A stretch of 64,000 bases of DNA from Apostichopus japonicus (Eukaryota; Echinodermata; Holothuroidea; Aspidochirotida; Stichopodidae), in NCBI RefSeq assembly GCF_037975245.1, contig NC_092580.1:5058501-5122500 (forward strand), read 5' to 3'. The position numbers and the translations under genes were made by a program. Of the stretch, positions 47,701-58,937 are shown piece after piece. The notes beneath the pieces were generated by a model. The model was not told where the DNA came from, did not search any database, and saw only the letters and a program-made list of their open reading frames with translations. Position 1 is the first letter of the stretch, and the number at the start of each line of letters is the position of its first letter.

Positions 47701-50700
47701 CACTAAACTGATACTGATATTTATTTCATACCTCATGTAATCTTTGATCTGGGTAACCTGTAAACGGCTGTATTTGTCTGTGTGACATTAAACTGCTTGA
47801 TATATGTGACACTTGGCTGGAAGTATGACTATGATGCAACTCACGACTTGAACTTCCATGTTAAAAAATAAAGAAAAGGAAAAGGAATCCATAAGTGGTA
47901 GAAGCAATGTATGCTAAATCTAATGAATACAAATATATTCTGGAAAATCCTTATATCATATTGGCATGACTATACACTAATGAAGATAATTAGAATATAA
48001 ATCTTCAGTAACCATCTCTGAACCAACTGAGGAAGAATGTTGAGACCTTAATTGCTACAATTAGTCAATTTAGTGCTGAATATGCTAAGTAATGTTTCTG
48101 AGATCCTTAGATCATATAGGCATCATGTACGACTGTCACATAAAAAAAACCCAATAATTTAGTGTTCATGCCTCCTCTGTATCCAATATTATATATGATG
48201 CCTTAGTAGGCGGACGTTTGATATTGAAGTGTCATAGTCCAATTTTTTAATTTTTTATTAGCAATTCTTGGTATTACAAATACTCACCTTTAAAATATGC
48301 TTTCCAGACTTAGATTGTTTTATAACATTTAATAAATCATCAATAGATGTTCCCACAACTATCAGTCTACATCTTATTAAGGTTGCATTGTAACTGAAAA
48401 TTTCCAAACCAGTTAAATGATAAGATTAGTATAACCCTCAATGTTGGTGTTCTATTGCACCAAATCTCTCTCCTACAGTGTACATATTGGTCATTGTTAC
48501 TTTGCTACATTTCTTGATTTGCTGTTCGGACGACCAGAAAGAACCGCCTGGTTGTCGTCAGAAATTTCCTTGGTGTCTTTAGGTCTAGCTAGATGCTCTA
48601 TTAATGTAGGCTTGACCACACCCTTCTAAGTTAATGTAAGAACCTTCAGTACAAGGAAAGCTCCTTCCTACTGCCTGCAACATCAATTGCTGCATAGAAA
48701 TATGTACTTAGTCATGGCAAAAAGTATTGTCGACCCACCTCTGAGGTACAAACCAGCCCGTAAGTAATGTTGATGTCATAGAGTGTGGAGATGTAGGCAA
48801 TACATAATAACAATGCTCATGAACATGATGGTCACCTTTAGATGGCCTCTATCTCTAAGGTATACTTACATATCAGGGATACCATCACTGAATTGTAGCA
48901 ATGATGGTGTAGTGAGAGATGCAGGCACAGATACAGCATATATGATGCCTTTAAACATGATGGTCACCTTTAGATGGCCTCTAGCTCTTAGGTATACTTA
49001 CATATCAGGGATATCATCACTGAACTCTAGCAATGATGGTTTAGTGAGAGATACAGGCACAGATACAGCAGAAAGATGCCTTTAAACATGATGGCCACCT
49101 TTAGATGGCCTCTATTTCTTAGGTGTACTTACATATCAGGGATACCATCACTGAATTGTTGCAATGATGGTGTAGTGTGAGATTACAGGCACAGATACAT
49201 TAGAAAGATGCCTTTACACATGATGGCCACCTTTAGATGGCCTCTATGTCTTAGGTTTACTTACATATCAGGGATATCATAACATATCATAACATGATGG
49301 CCACATTTACTGATTTATCATTCATTGGTTTACTTACCTAGGGATATCATCACTGAATTGTAGCAATGATGGTGTAGTGTGAGATTACAGGCACAGATAC
49401 AGCAGGAAAATGCCATTAAACATGCTGGCCACATTCACTGATTTATCATTCATTGGTTTACTTACCTAGGAATATCATCACTGAGCTGTAGCAATGATGG
49501 TGTGGAGTGAGGAGATGTCGGTAAATCAACAAAGTTATGTCTCTGAAAGTGGAAACCACCCATGGAAGATGGTCTCTCCATATTAACCTTGCTCAGGTGT
49601 TTTGGTTTTTTATTTGTGTCTGAAGAGAATCAAAGTTTAGTGACAAAAAAGAAAAATCAAACTTTAAAAAACTATTTTAAAGAATGTTTTATTTTCAATC
49701 TAAATTAAAGTATGTTTCATATTCAATCTAACCTGAACATCTATAATATAGTGTTTATTTCTATCACTCTATACAACTGTATCAGTGAATTGGAATACAT
49801 GATAAATACATTTCTGCAAATAGGTGTTTGATCAGTCATAAATTTGAGAATTTATCCCAAAAAACAGAAAATTAATGGACAAAAATAGAAAGCCCAAAAT
49901 ATGTGTAAATTATGTTGAACAGCATAGGTGTTCAGGTCATAGTTATATCCGTAAGCCTTAATGAATCAAATGCTCAGAAATGCACACCCTGTTTCCACAT
50001 CAATGCATCATAGAACATCTCACAGATTTCTCTAACTCAGTCATCACTGTTTGCCCCTGGCATTCTAAATTGTCAGATAATGGTCGCTCATGGTTCTAAT
50101 TTCAACTAACTTGTTACAGTCTTTCTTTAAGTTGTTATCCACACAAAGATATTGATAAAAATAATATCCATTTAGAATAAACAAAGGAAATAATAGCATT
50201 GCTAACATTTCGGTGACCTAGGAGTCTTAGCTACAAAAGAAGTAACAGTTAAAGTAACCACTTTACAGGGGCGCAATGATGTATACTTCAGGGAAGGGGG
50301 AGCTTTAGCAACCTAACAGGAGAAACTCAGTGGGTCCCCAACTGTCACCCCCAGCCCCACCCCCTACCGGTAGAAAAATTCTAGTGCATAGTACATAAAC
50401 TTATATCAGGTATATACAGTACAACACATAAATAGTCAGAAATTCTTGAACAACAATATTTCAAAAGTTGGAAAATGTGTTACTATTTTGCATCTAAGCA
50501 TCCTTCACTGACTAAAATTGCCTATAGGGGAGAGGTGGCTCCAGCTCTTAACATCATAACATATAAGCCTCCTCCCCCCTCCCCCTCCTCACAGTTCACA
50601 AATGGTGGTAGCACCCCAGCTAATAGATGGAAACAATTAAACATACCTGAGTTCTTGAATTGCTGAGCTGTAAGATGAGCCATTTGTAAAGATATCAGAT

Positions 50701-51903
50701 CTAGGCTTGATGAGGGGTGATCTTTACTTTCATCGTCTCTTTTATGTAACTTCATCCTCCTGGCAGATTTCTGCTTCTCAAAGAATTCCTGAGAACATGA
50801 GTGAGTTTGTAATAATATCTTATAAAAACAACAGAATACTTATCCAAGTCTAACTATTGAAATAAAACTCTAGAAAGGATGTGGGCAGTTGTAAACTATT
50901 TTCTAACTTGTGTTTTTCAATGGCCATTAGTCCATGCTCCCAGATGCAAAGGTATAGGAGGAGTCTAGGCATAGGTATTATATCTGGGCATGGGGTTAAT
51001 GTAGTTGACCAAATAATGATTCTGTCTTCCTTTTCACTATGTCCTCCACTACATTGTACACAATGATGGACTGAAGCGTTTGTCTGTAACATTGAATTTT
51101 ATTGGTAAATATGATGGAAGAGCTCTTGGTGATGCATTTTTCTGGCAAATAGAAGGGAAAAATCAAACCTTTTGACGCTTCTTCTCATCTTTCATTCTCA
51201 AGCGGTTCCTGTATTGTATAAACAAAAACAAATGTACAGTAACTGAAAATATGTTAGGCTAATATTAAGTAGCTAGTAATGGTTGCTTAACACAATGTAA
51301 GCCTAAGGACAGAGCTTTTCTATGCTAATGAATATTACTATCATCTGTTTTGATCTTGCAGTTATGTTTTAGTAACCTATTTTAGACATAGGCTAAGCAT
51401 TACACCTTATAAAACGAACTAGACTATCTTCTGCTAGGTCTAACGTTGCATTGTTACTCAGGCTCTAGGAATATTACTGTTGTTAGGTTAGGCCTAGCCT
51501 AACCTTAGGTAAGATCAATCAATGGTTGCCTAACTTAAGACTGGTAAGCACTTTAATACGCGTAGTGAAGTTAAGTTAAGCAGTGGGTGATTTACTACTT
51601 ATTACAGTAACATTAACGATGACATATCGAAACTGTCGATAAGGCACACCCTTCAGGCTATAGTAAGGCCCGGGTTTATGCTTAGCTAGGTCTGAGTCTG
51701 ACGTTAGGCCTTACTAAGTTAGGTTTAACTTAGTTAAGCCTTAGGTTAGCTCAAGGCTCTAAGACTGGGAGTCTAACGTTAGGTCACTACTGCATAAGCT
51801 TGGATGTAACAAGGTTAAGTTTAACTTGTTAACACATTTTTGTAAGGTTACAAATATAGTTAAATCAAATCTCCAAATACCTAGTCCCGCCGACCCAATT
51901 CAT
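40517..51903 (-). CDS. REDIC1: C12orf40/REDIC1 homologue (meiotic crossover factor), complete, 13 exons
   Basis: In gene order the exons are 51903-51881, 51208-51169, 50788-50647, 49619-49466, 47852 (or 47846)-47732, 47029-46785, 46222-46120, 45508-45040, 44270-44195, 43787-43718, 43577-43523, 42875-42799 and 41791-40517. All borders are GT..AG and all phases agree, giving 949 (or 947) residues. Recognition rests on the N-terminus: MNWVGGTR, then the basic block KDEKKRQKEFFEKQKSARRMK, then SLDLISLQ and an LPTSPHSTPS block. These line up in order with human C12orf40 (MNWVGGSR.., QKEYFEKHRLKSKMK, SLDLLNL, LTTSPQCVPS). The remainder is disordered, Ser-rich and fast-evolving. Mammalian REDIC1 is reported to promote class I meiotic crossovers and to bind branched DNA. 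The last exon (residues about 526-949) carries a cluster of LC8-type motifs. Human C12orf40 sits next to SLC2A13, as here. The orthology is strong; the function is inferred. Confidence 0.88.
42363..42378. repeat. hAT-like terminal motif CAGTGGTTCCCAACCT
   Basis: The 16 bases match the end sequence typical of hAT-group elements and their MITEs. No matching inverted end was found within about 300 bases, so only one end is claimed. It lies in the REDIC1 intron between exons 12 and 13. Confidence 0.3.
45205..45300 (-). other. Short internal protein repeat in REDIC1 exon 8
   Basis: Three imperfect units of the type GQ-x-CT-x-GVP (QPCTFGVPG, QLCTHGVPD, QVYTLGRCG), each about 10 residues, follow one another at about residues 348-376. 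At DNA level GGTGTCCCT/GGTGTTCCT triplets recur, which suggests recent small-scale duplication inside the coding sequence. Confidence 0.6.
47195..47660. repeat. Minisatellite in the REDIC1 intron between exons 5 and 6 (23-base unit)
   Basis: GTCATCACATGGTTAGTATTAGA repeats head to tail. A longer block with GGGGTTAATGT.TCCATA.ATGATTCATACA also recurs near 47265, 47450 and 47565. Confidence 0.85.
48783..49465 (-). repeat. Tandem array of REDIC1 exon 4 3' ends, each with a splice donor (about 131-base period)
   Basis: The functional exon 4 ends CATCATTGCTACAGCTCAG..GATATTCCTAG|GTAAGT. Downstream in the intron, near-copies of the same exon end and GTAAGT donor recur. The ACTTAC positions on the plus strand are 48864, 48996, 49127, 49259, 49332 and (functional) 49460. 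Spacing is 132, 131, 132, 73 and 128 bases. Copies keep a protein-like frame for about 12 codons, but no AG acceptor with a pyrimidine tract lies in front of them. Confidence 0.85.
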
Positions 51904-52060
51904 CTTCCTGAGTAATTGTGCAACCTGTTGCCAGGACACTATAGTTATCTAATTTCCCATGCAATAAGTTGCACTGAAAAGTTTTTGGCAAATGTCATAT
52001 CTTCTCTTGTACTATTTTTGTAGAGTACAACAGAAACTACGGAAGAGTTGAAGGGACAAA
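51904..52060 (-). promoter_or_regulatory. 5' flank of the REDIC1 homologue with an RFX X-box-like site
   Basis: At 51927-51939, about 24 bases upstream of the start codon, the minus strand reads GTGTCC-T-GGCAAC. One half-site (RGYAAC) is perfect and the other differs from GTNRCC at one position. RFX factors bind such X-boxes in ciliary and spermatogenic promoters. No transcription start is known here. Confidence 0.35.
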
Positions 52061-52844
52061 TAACACACTTTCGTCAACCATTAACCTTACTGTTTGGGCA
52101 ATTGGTACTATCTTAAAACTACGTCACAAATCTTTAATTTATCGTTTAACGAGACATACGAACCCTGCAAACCACTGTTACCTGTTGAGCACATTGAGCA
52201 AAACTACTTAGAAACACTAGGGTTCAAATATTCAAACTTTTTATGTTTACGAGTGTAAGTGACCAGTTCGAACTTCTGATCATTGGCAAGCCCTGGCTTT
52301 CGAAATATTATAATGTAGCATCAAACTGACTGTCACGTGTGTAAACGTTGTGTCGTATTATTTATGTGACACTGTCCTAAATTGTTTGTTCACAGTGACA
52401 GAAAAAGTGGACGAAAATGATGAAAAAGGAAACGGTTATTGTTATCTAGTTTCGTTAATTTTTTGGGATTAGATTATAAACCACTGTGGGTTACATAAAG
52501 TGCTGCAGGCAGTACCCTCCTGTTAGTGCGTCACCTGTCTTGACACATTCTAAAAGTAATCGGCAATTGCTATTATATAAATATATAGAATTGTCGACGT
52601 TTTTGTCACCTCTTCTCCCACTCCCCACACATGATATTTAACTCTTCCGTCGCCTGTTACCCTTTCCCCTCCCCTTTTTCTCTACGACCATCCAGCCCGA
52701 GAAACAGATTTCCCTATAGTTGAGGCAGTATTATTCATCATAGAGAAGATCATACAGTCAATGGTATGTATTAGCATCTGTAGCTGCAGATGGAGTGGAG
52801 TTTTATGGAAAGCCGTTTTAACATTTAATAAGGAATTTCAGATA

Positions 52845-53042
52845 TCTCGAAATAATTTCAGATATTTCAAATTAAATTACAGATATCTCCAATTTATTTA
52901 GGATATCTACAAATAATTGCAAATATCTTAAAATCAATTTCAGATATCTCGAAATACCAGAGAATTTCAGATATCTGAAATAGAATTTTAGATATCTGAA
53001 ATAGAGTTGCAGATATCTCGAATTCAATTGCAGATTGCGGAT
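52845..53042. repeat. Tandem array of short palindromic CAGATATCT units
   Basis: About nine copies of AGATATC or a one-base variant, each set in an AATTTCAGATATCTCGAAAT-like unit of 20-28 bases. The core is self-complementary, so the array can pair in many registers. It is not coding: the repetitive F-x-I-S frame on the minus strand follows from the unit. Confidence 0.85.
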
Positions 53043-53049
53043 TGATAAA

Positions 53050-54374
53050 GTATACCATTTGTATTAGAAACCAATACTTCATCTAGCCAAGGATCTGCAG
53101 AATTATTAGTCTCCAGTAGTTCTTGATTCAGTGGTCCATATTCAAATCATGTTGAGTTTTCAGGAACTATTACCAGTTATGCAACGAGTCAGGACTAGAG
53201 TCACTAAATTTCAGAGAAATTAAGTAACTCAAACACAATTTCATGGACATTTTCCCATAGATCTAGATAATGCAGTGACCCAAGTCCAAGATTCAACTCA
53301 AAGTAGGTTTCATAAAAGTGATATCTTGATTAAGAATCGAGTCCAATCAATGTGATATGTAATATAGTAAAGCAAGGTTCTTGTCACAACTAAAAGAAAA
53401 GGTTATGTTGGTTATAGGAAATTTGAAGCTTTTGAAAAAAAGGTACCAGCTAAACAAATCACAATGATATATTCCATATTTCAAAAAAGAGTTGGGTGGG
53501 TGGGGGGACAGTCCACACAACCCATGGATTTATGCCTTAGGGAGAAAAGGTTTTTCATTAGCTACAGAAAACGAAAAGTGTACTGTTTCATCAATAGGTG
53601 CTGTTCTTTTTAAGAAAAGAGGCTCTTTAGAGGTTCCCTGTCACTGTGACCCACCCCCCCCCCCACATTCAAATTGTTTTCAGACTAGAAGGTTTTTCTA
53701 TAGAATGTTGTAAACATTTTCATCTTTGCGTTCAAACGTTTTCATCTTCATAAGGTTCACATGATAAGGTTTAAAAAATCACTCAGACCCTCTAACTTAA
53801 TAGAGAGCATTTGTGGAGGGAATGGACATTGAAAGCGGATGGTATGATTTTCCAACAGGACATTCAAAAAAGGACGTAAGCAGAAACTTGCGTGTAGACC
53901 TAATTATAGCCTAAATATGCATCAGATTGCACTATTCCATATGCAGAATTTAAGCAATTTATAGTATTTTTCATAGCTCATTAATGTAACTCATGGAATA
54001 TGTCAGTAAATTTCGACGTATATTTGTCGCGATCGCCAGGCCTGACAAGCGGAGCGGCGGGGGGGGGGGGGGGCGTGGGGGTTACGGAAAAGGCTGTCCG
54101 CGAACTCGCTCATGATCCCCGTTTGGTCGACCAGTACCATATATATTATTAACCGCCCTCGAATATGCGGCGAGGATAAGAAAGATAGTGATCAGGAGTT
54201 AGTGAAATACTGAATAAAGTGCCAGGGGTCTGCGTGGGGGTGAGGGTGCTCACCCCAGACATTTGCACGTACGGTGAACGTCACGCGCACACGCACACAC
54301 TACGAGTACGAAGGCCAGATGAAAAGATGGCGCGGTACTATTACTGAGACCGCGTCTCATAGCAACTACAGAAA
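53050..54374. promoter_or_regulatory. Non-coding stretch with a CpG-rich, YY1-like promoter candidate at its end
   Basis: Mostly featureless, with G or C homopolymers at 53497, 53653 and 54060-54075. The last 350 bases are CpG-rich. AAAGATGGCGCGG at about 54324-54337 matches the YY1 core-promoter motif (AAGATGGCGGC). A rightward transcript starting here would suit the exon-like frame at 54375. Confidence 0.3.
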
Positions 54375-54468
54375 ATGCTCTTCTGCGGTGCATTGTCTAA
54401 GCATCTTACTGGAAATCAAGGATCTGCAGTTTTATCATTAAAATTTGGGACGTTTTATATGTCAAATA
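54375..54468 (+). CDS. Candidate first exon of an unrecognised rightward gene
   Basis: An ATG at 54375 opens 31 codons (starts MLFCGALSKHLTGNQ, ends KFGTFYMSN) that run straight into a perfect donor (A|GTAAGT). A YY1-like promoter motif lies about 45 bases upstream. I do not recognise the protein. No exon that clearly continues it was found before 56.0 kb, because the next 1.2 kb is a LINE remnant. Confidence 0.3.
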
Positions 54469-54659
54469 GTAAGTAGTATTAATGCAGGTGCTATTCGATT
54501 ATTAGCTAGTGAACTTGTAACGATAGGACGACAACGTACACTGCGTAGGCTACGACTAAAAGAATCAATGTCAGTATGAATATTAACACTAGGCTGCAGC
54601 TATTATTAAGAATGAACAGACTCGCATGAATGTGGTGTAGCCTAACATCATACATGACA

Positions 54660-55740
54660 ATGCATGCTTGCATTGTTAATGTTATTGGCAGGACGTTACT
54701 AGTGGCCCTGGGGTCCCACAAGGGTCTGTTTTGGGTCCCTTGTGTTTTGTTGCCTATACATATACAGTATATGACATTGACGGAGATACAGTATATCGTC
54801 TACAGCTAAGAAGTTTGCTGATGACACCAAACTTTTCTTCTGAGGTCTCTTTCAAAAGTGATTCAGACTCAGTCAGAGATTGAGAAATTTCAAACGGATT
54901 TGGATAAGGTTTTTTCCTGGTCTCCGGGATGGCAAATGCTTTTTAATATGAATAAATGCAAGTTGATTCATATTGGTAGAGAAGTAACCAAAAGAATACC
55001 TACAATCTTAATGGTGTGGAGTAACAGGAGGTCTTTGTTGAAAGAGACTTAGGTATCTACATTGACTCATCTCTGCAACCTTCTAAACATTGTCTCGAAG
55101 CTGCTAAAAGAGGTGATAGGGTTTTAGGTATGATCAAGAGAAACTTCAGTTTTCAAACTATGTTTTTTTACACTTCCAAGTGCTACTTCATTGGGCAAGA
55201 AATGGATACTTTGATATGGAATGCCATGTATATGATGTTGTAGAGTCATATACATTAATTATAAGAAAGCCAGAGTTTTACTTATCACTGTACTTGGCCA
55301 TTATTCAAAGTTAATGTTAAGAGCTATGTGATGATCAAGTGTAAGGCTCATGATGAGTATTTTGAGCTGTAGATGTTTATAGATATTGATAAAGTCAACT
55401 TTGCTGTTCCAACAACACCATTACTAGCTGCACAACAGTATTTCAATGTGCTGTAATCTCATTCATTTTCTCTTTCATCAGACAGGACAGCCCCTAAAGC
55501 AGCCAGCATTGTCACACAATAATAATTATGCCAGACCCTGCAACTTTATTCAACGATGGCTCATATTTTGTATTGCACTAGAGAAGTGAGTGAAGAAGTA
55601 CTATACGTAATGGATTGCTTTTTGAAAGGTAAAAATGCAACAAATTTTTATCTTTTGCTGTAAAGCGCTTTAGAGCAATTTTTTAATTGGATAAGGCGCT
55701 ATATAAATTTCGTGTAATATATAATAATAATAATAATAAC
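54660..55740 (+). pseudogene. Decayed CR1/L2-like LINE (reverse-transcriptase core to 3' tail)
   Basis: Plus-strand frames contain GVPQGSVLGP (about 54710), then AKKFADDTKLF with the catalytic ADD (about 54806), and a W-x-M-x-F-N-M-N-K-C-K block (about 54930). Frames shift and stops intervene (for example after 54840 and at about 55050). The 3' end (55655-55735) has the AAAGCGCTTTAGAGC / GGCGCTATATAAAT hairpin and an (ATA)n end, like the LINE at 12.7 kb. It is inactive. Confidence 0.8.
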
Positions 55741-56023
55741 AACATTTTAATGAATATACTCTATGAATGAATGGCTTCTCCAAACTCATTAACTGCAGTT
55801 TTAGAACAAATTGTGAAATAGAAGTTAGTTATTGTCCTGAAACTAAATCAGTATTTATGAACTCCACCCTCACATTGGCTTTCTATCATTCTATGACCTC
55901 ACCTTAAAAGAACAGAAACAAGTTGCTGAGGTTGAAGAGTGAGCAACTTTAAATTATTTAAATTATAAAAGAAGAAATCAAATTTCAACTTGATGATAAA
56001 GAATGGGATGATTGAATGGGTAG

Positions 56024-56466
56024 GTGTGGATACCTCTCAGCTACCTCAAAGAGGAAAAGTGGAAGTAATACCCATCACCTTAGAGCTTATACCATCACAG
56101 ACTTGTAAACACTCACTAAGTAGTACATGTAGCTTATTTGATAGTGAAGGTCCACTCTATAGTTTCCATGAATCACAGGTGACTGTTATGGAGCCATCCA
56201 ACATATAAGCAGTATTATTTTCAACTTGCACAACAAAATGACAGTTGCATCTTTTTGGGCATTTTTTTTGGGCTGTTCAGCAAAGAAATGCTACAAGATG
56301 TGATTTTGATGTGACGTTGTCACAACGTGTCACAATTTGTCGCAAATCTGTATTTACTCAGTCGTTGTCGTTGATGTTGTTGCAAGTTTTGGTTTTCTTT
56401 CCCCACTCGGTCATCCAGGATGCGCCGCTGTCAAGTTCATGTGATGGTATGGAACCAGGCCAACAG
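56024..56466 (+). CDS. Two exon-like segments (56024-56178 and 56419-56466) of an unrecognised gene
   Basis: The first segment follows GGGTAG and ends at CACAG|GTGACT. Its frame encodes a hydrophilic peptide (GVDTSQLPQRGKVEVIPITL at the start, SFHESQ at the end). The second (TCATCCAG| ... CAACAG|GTATAG) is 48 bases in the matching phase and encodes DAPLSSSCDGMEPGQQ. The two join in frame. The pyrimidine tract of the first acceptor is poor. No family is recognised. Confidence 0.25.
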
Positions 56467-56699
56467 GTATAGGAAATAAATTAAATATCAAAAGCAAAAC
56501 AAAAGTGCATCTTGGGAAATAATAGCAACCGAAATATCATCATTTACTCACGGTGGATTTATATTGCAGACTTGAGGTTTCTGTACTATCTATGAGGACA
56601 TTATTAGAACAAACATCAGTAGAAACTGAAGTTTTCTTACCTTGTTTACTTCATCCATTTTCATTTTTCTAGGTGGTGGAGGGTGATGTGTGTGCGGAA

Positions 56700-58850
56700 G
56701 TGGGGGGGGAGGGGGGTGGGGTTAAATGCCACCCTGAATATTTAAAATATGCAAACAATTTAAAACCACAGATAGATCAAATGTAAGAGACGATTAAGAT
56801 GTCTTACTTTACTTTGCATATTGCAGAAGGGACAGAGGTGATCAGGCTAATTAGCCATGTGAAGTTGCACCTCTTTTGGTCGTGGGTTGGAGGGGGAGAA
56901 ATACACCAAGGGTTTCGTACAGATAATATTGCATAATATTGCGTTCACCTGGTGGTAATTGGAATGGAATATAAAGTGTAGTAGGTTAAATGCTTCTTCA
57001 CAAAATTGATTGATCTTTTATTTTAGCTTTCAATTCAGTCTTCATCTCTGAAATGCGCTCTCAACCGATTCTCCATTCAGTGATAAAAACGACATCTGGA
57101 GTCTACTTTAAGTCTCTGCTTGTTTGTTTGTTTCTGTCCTCTTTAAATCTGAGTCTCAATGTCTGCCCCATCCATGTTTTGCCAAGCCAAGCATCATACA
57201 TTTACGGACTAAATTGCACCCATTTCGACGGCGCTGAAGTAAAACTCATCAAAATGTTTTTAGGGAACTATCCAGTAGCTACTTGATCAGATACAGATTA
57301 TTTAAACAAGGAGTGAATTGCTACCAGCCACTCTACTGATTGCCCGTTTGACTGCCAGTAATCAATGTGGTTTGAATACCCTCAACAAACTCTCTATGCC
57401 TTGGCTTTTATGCTCTCCGTCTTTGGCCTATGAAAAAATGGATACCAAAGCTAAAAAGACGAAAACACAACCCACATGCTGTAAAATGCTTTTCCTTTAC
57501 ACGCTAACAGCAAAACAGTGCTTAAAAATGCTAGTGTGGTGCTCAGATGTTCAAACCGGTGATCAGACAATTTTAAATGCACGATAATTTTTCTTTAAGT
57601 CTTCAATATTTATAGAAAAACATTAACCAATCAGTTTTCAACAAAATGTCCTGCCTAATGTACAATGCTCTAATCTTCCGGACGATTCGACCAATCAGCA
57701 TTCACTCCAGGACCATGTTAATTTGTCACATTTTGTGGCATTCTTTTCCTCTACTTCCTTGGACTCTTAAAAGCCATTGTTATTAAATGAGATATTAAGC
57801 TGCTTTGAACTGTTGAGAGAAGAGTGAACAAACAAGAAATTTAAAAGGAGACTATGAAACAAAGAGATAGCAGTACAGTTGCCTTTAGTTTAAATTGGTC
57901 GTAATTATCGTAAGGGGCGTTTGTGACGGTCAATGATTACTTCCCCTTCCTGGGTTTTGATAAACCGTTACAAGTTTTTGTCACTGGGTCCTGTCTTTCT
58001 TCCAACCTGTTGTTGACAAATTTACCTGTTTAGAGTTCCTCCTGTCAAGAGTTACAAGTCTTACTTTTTATTGCTCTTTGAATTGCGTGGGTGGGTGGGT
58101 GAGTGCGTGTTTGTGAGTGAGTGAGCAAATTAAGTATGTCGCAAACTCCTCCAAGACCCAAAGTCTTGTCAAGTTCAAGTTTGGTGGGTGGGTGGGTGGG
58201 TGCCTGACCATCTTAACTCATGCCTGCGTGGTTGATGACGTCAAAGAGGTCGAAGGTCAAGAAATCTTAACAATGGTTTTTAGCCATTTTCTGCATGCCA
58301 ACTTGTTGGACAAAGGCATTAAACCACATTATATGTAGAGAATGAAGAGACAAAGTTTAAAACGAGACAGATGTAGCTGTTTAGGCTTGTAGTTAACTGG
58401 TCAATTGAGTTAAAGTTAAAATTGGTCTAAATTGTGCAAAAGAGTGTGTCGTGAACTTCTCCTAGACTATAAGTCCGATCAGGTTCATACTTGGTGGGTA
58501 GTTGCCTGACCATGTACTGTAAACTTGATCTTAGGTGATTGGTATAAATGTCATAGGTGGAAGGTCAAATACCCAGACACTGTAGCCATTTTCTGCTTGT
58601 CAGTATGTTGGAAAAAGTCATTAAACCACAAAATATGTAGACTATAATGGGACAAATTTTAAATTTAACTTATTTAACTTATGCAGTTGTTAAGGGTCAA
58701 GGTCAAAGTTCATTGTAGATCCTTTCCATCATAGAAGAGATGAGATGCCATTGGATTGCCATCTTGTCTTATGTTTTAATCGTAATAGATGCTAAGATCC
58801 CATAACAAGGGAGTTTATAAGCAAGTTCATTCGTTTCTGTTTTTCTCGAC
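56700..58850. other. Non-coding stretch with a diverged tandem duplication
   Basis: Holds G-rich tracts (56700-56720), (GGGT)n runs (58088-58105 and 58182-58201) and two diverged copies of a block of about 240 bases (58118-58360 and 58441-58665). No gene was accepted. Frames at 57053-57286 and 57318-57587 lack recognisable motifs. Confidence 0.45.
58118..58665. repeat. Diverged tandem duplication, period about 320
   Basis: Both copies run through AACT.CTCC.AGAC, TTGGTGGGT, TGCCTGACCAT, GGTCAA, AGCCATTTTCTGC and a CATTAAACCACA..ATATGTAGA end. The first copy has gained extra GGGT units. Confidence 0.75.
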
Positions 58851-58852
58851 AG

Positions 58853-58937
58853 GAAAGATGTGATTGATAAAGATGGCTACCTTCAAGGTATGCAAGGAAT
58901 TAAGATGACTAATGAAGCAATCCATGACAGAATGAAG
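58853..58937 (+). CDS. Exon-like segment of an unrecognised gene
   Basis: Bordered by TTTCTCGACAG and AAG|GTGAGA, it has one open frame of 28 codons (KDVIDKDGYLQGMQGIKM at the start, HDRMK at the end). Composition looks like real coding sequence. It needs two bases from the previous exon and ends in phase 0. It probably belongs with 60179-60551, but its link to 56419-56466 does not match in phase, so an exon is missing or the gene is broken. Confidence 0.35.

Noticed and set aside
48864-49400. Extra coding exons of REDIC1
   Set aside because: The tandem copies keep the exon end and donor but lack acceptors, and some contain stops or altered ends. The gene joins in frame without them.
57053-57587. 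Rightward exons of the 54-60 kb gene candidate
   Set aside because: The frames are open, but lack convincing acceptors or donors in matching phase and contain low-complexity V/C/L runs.
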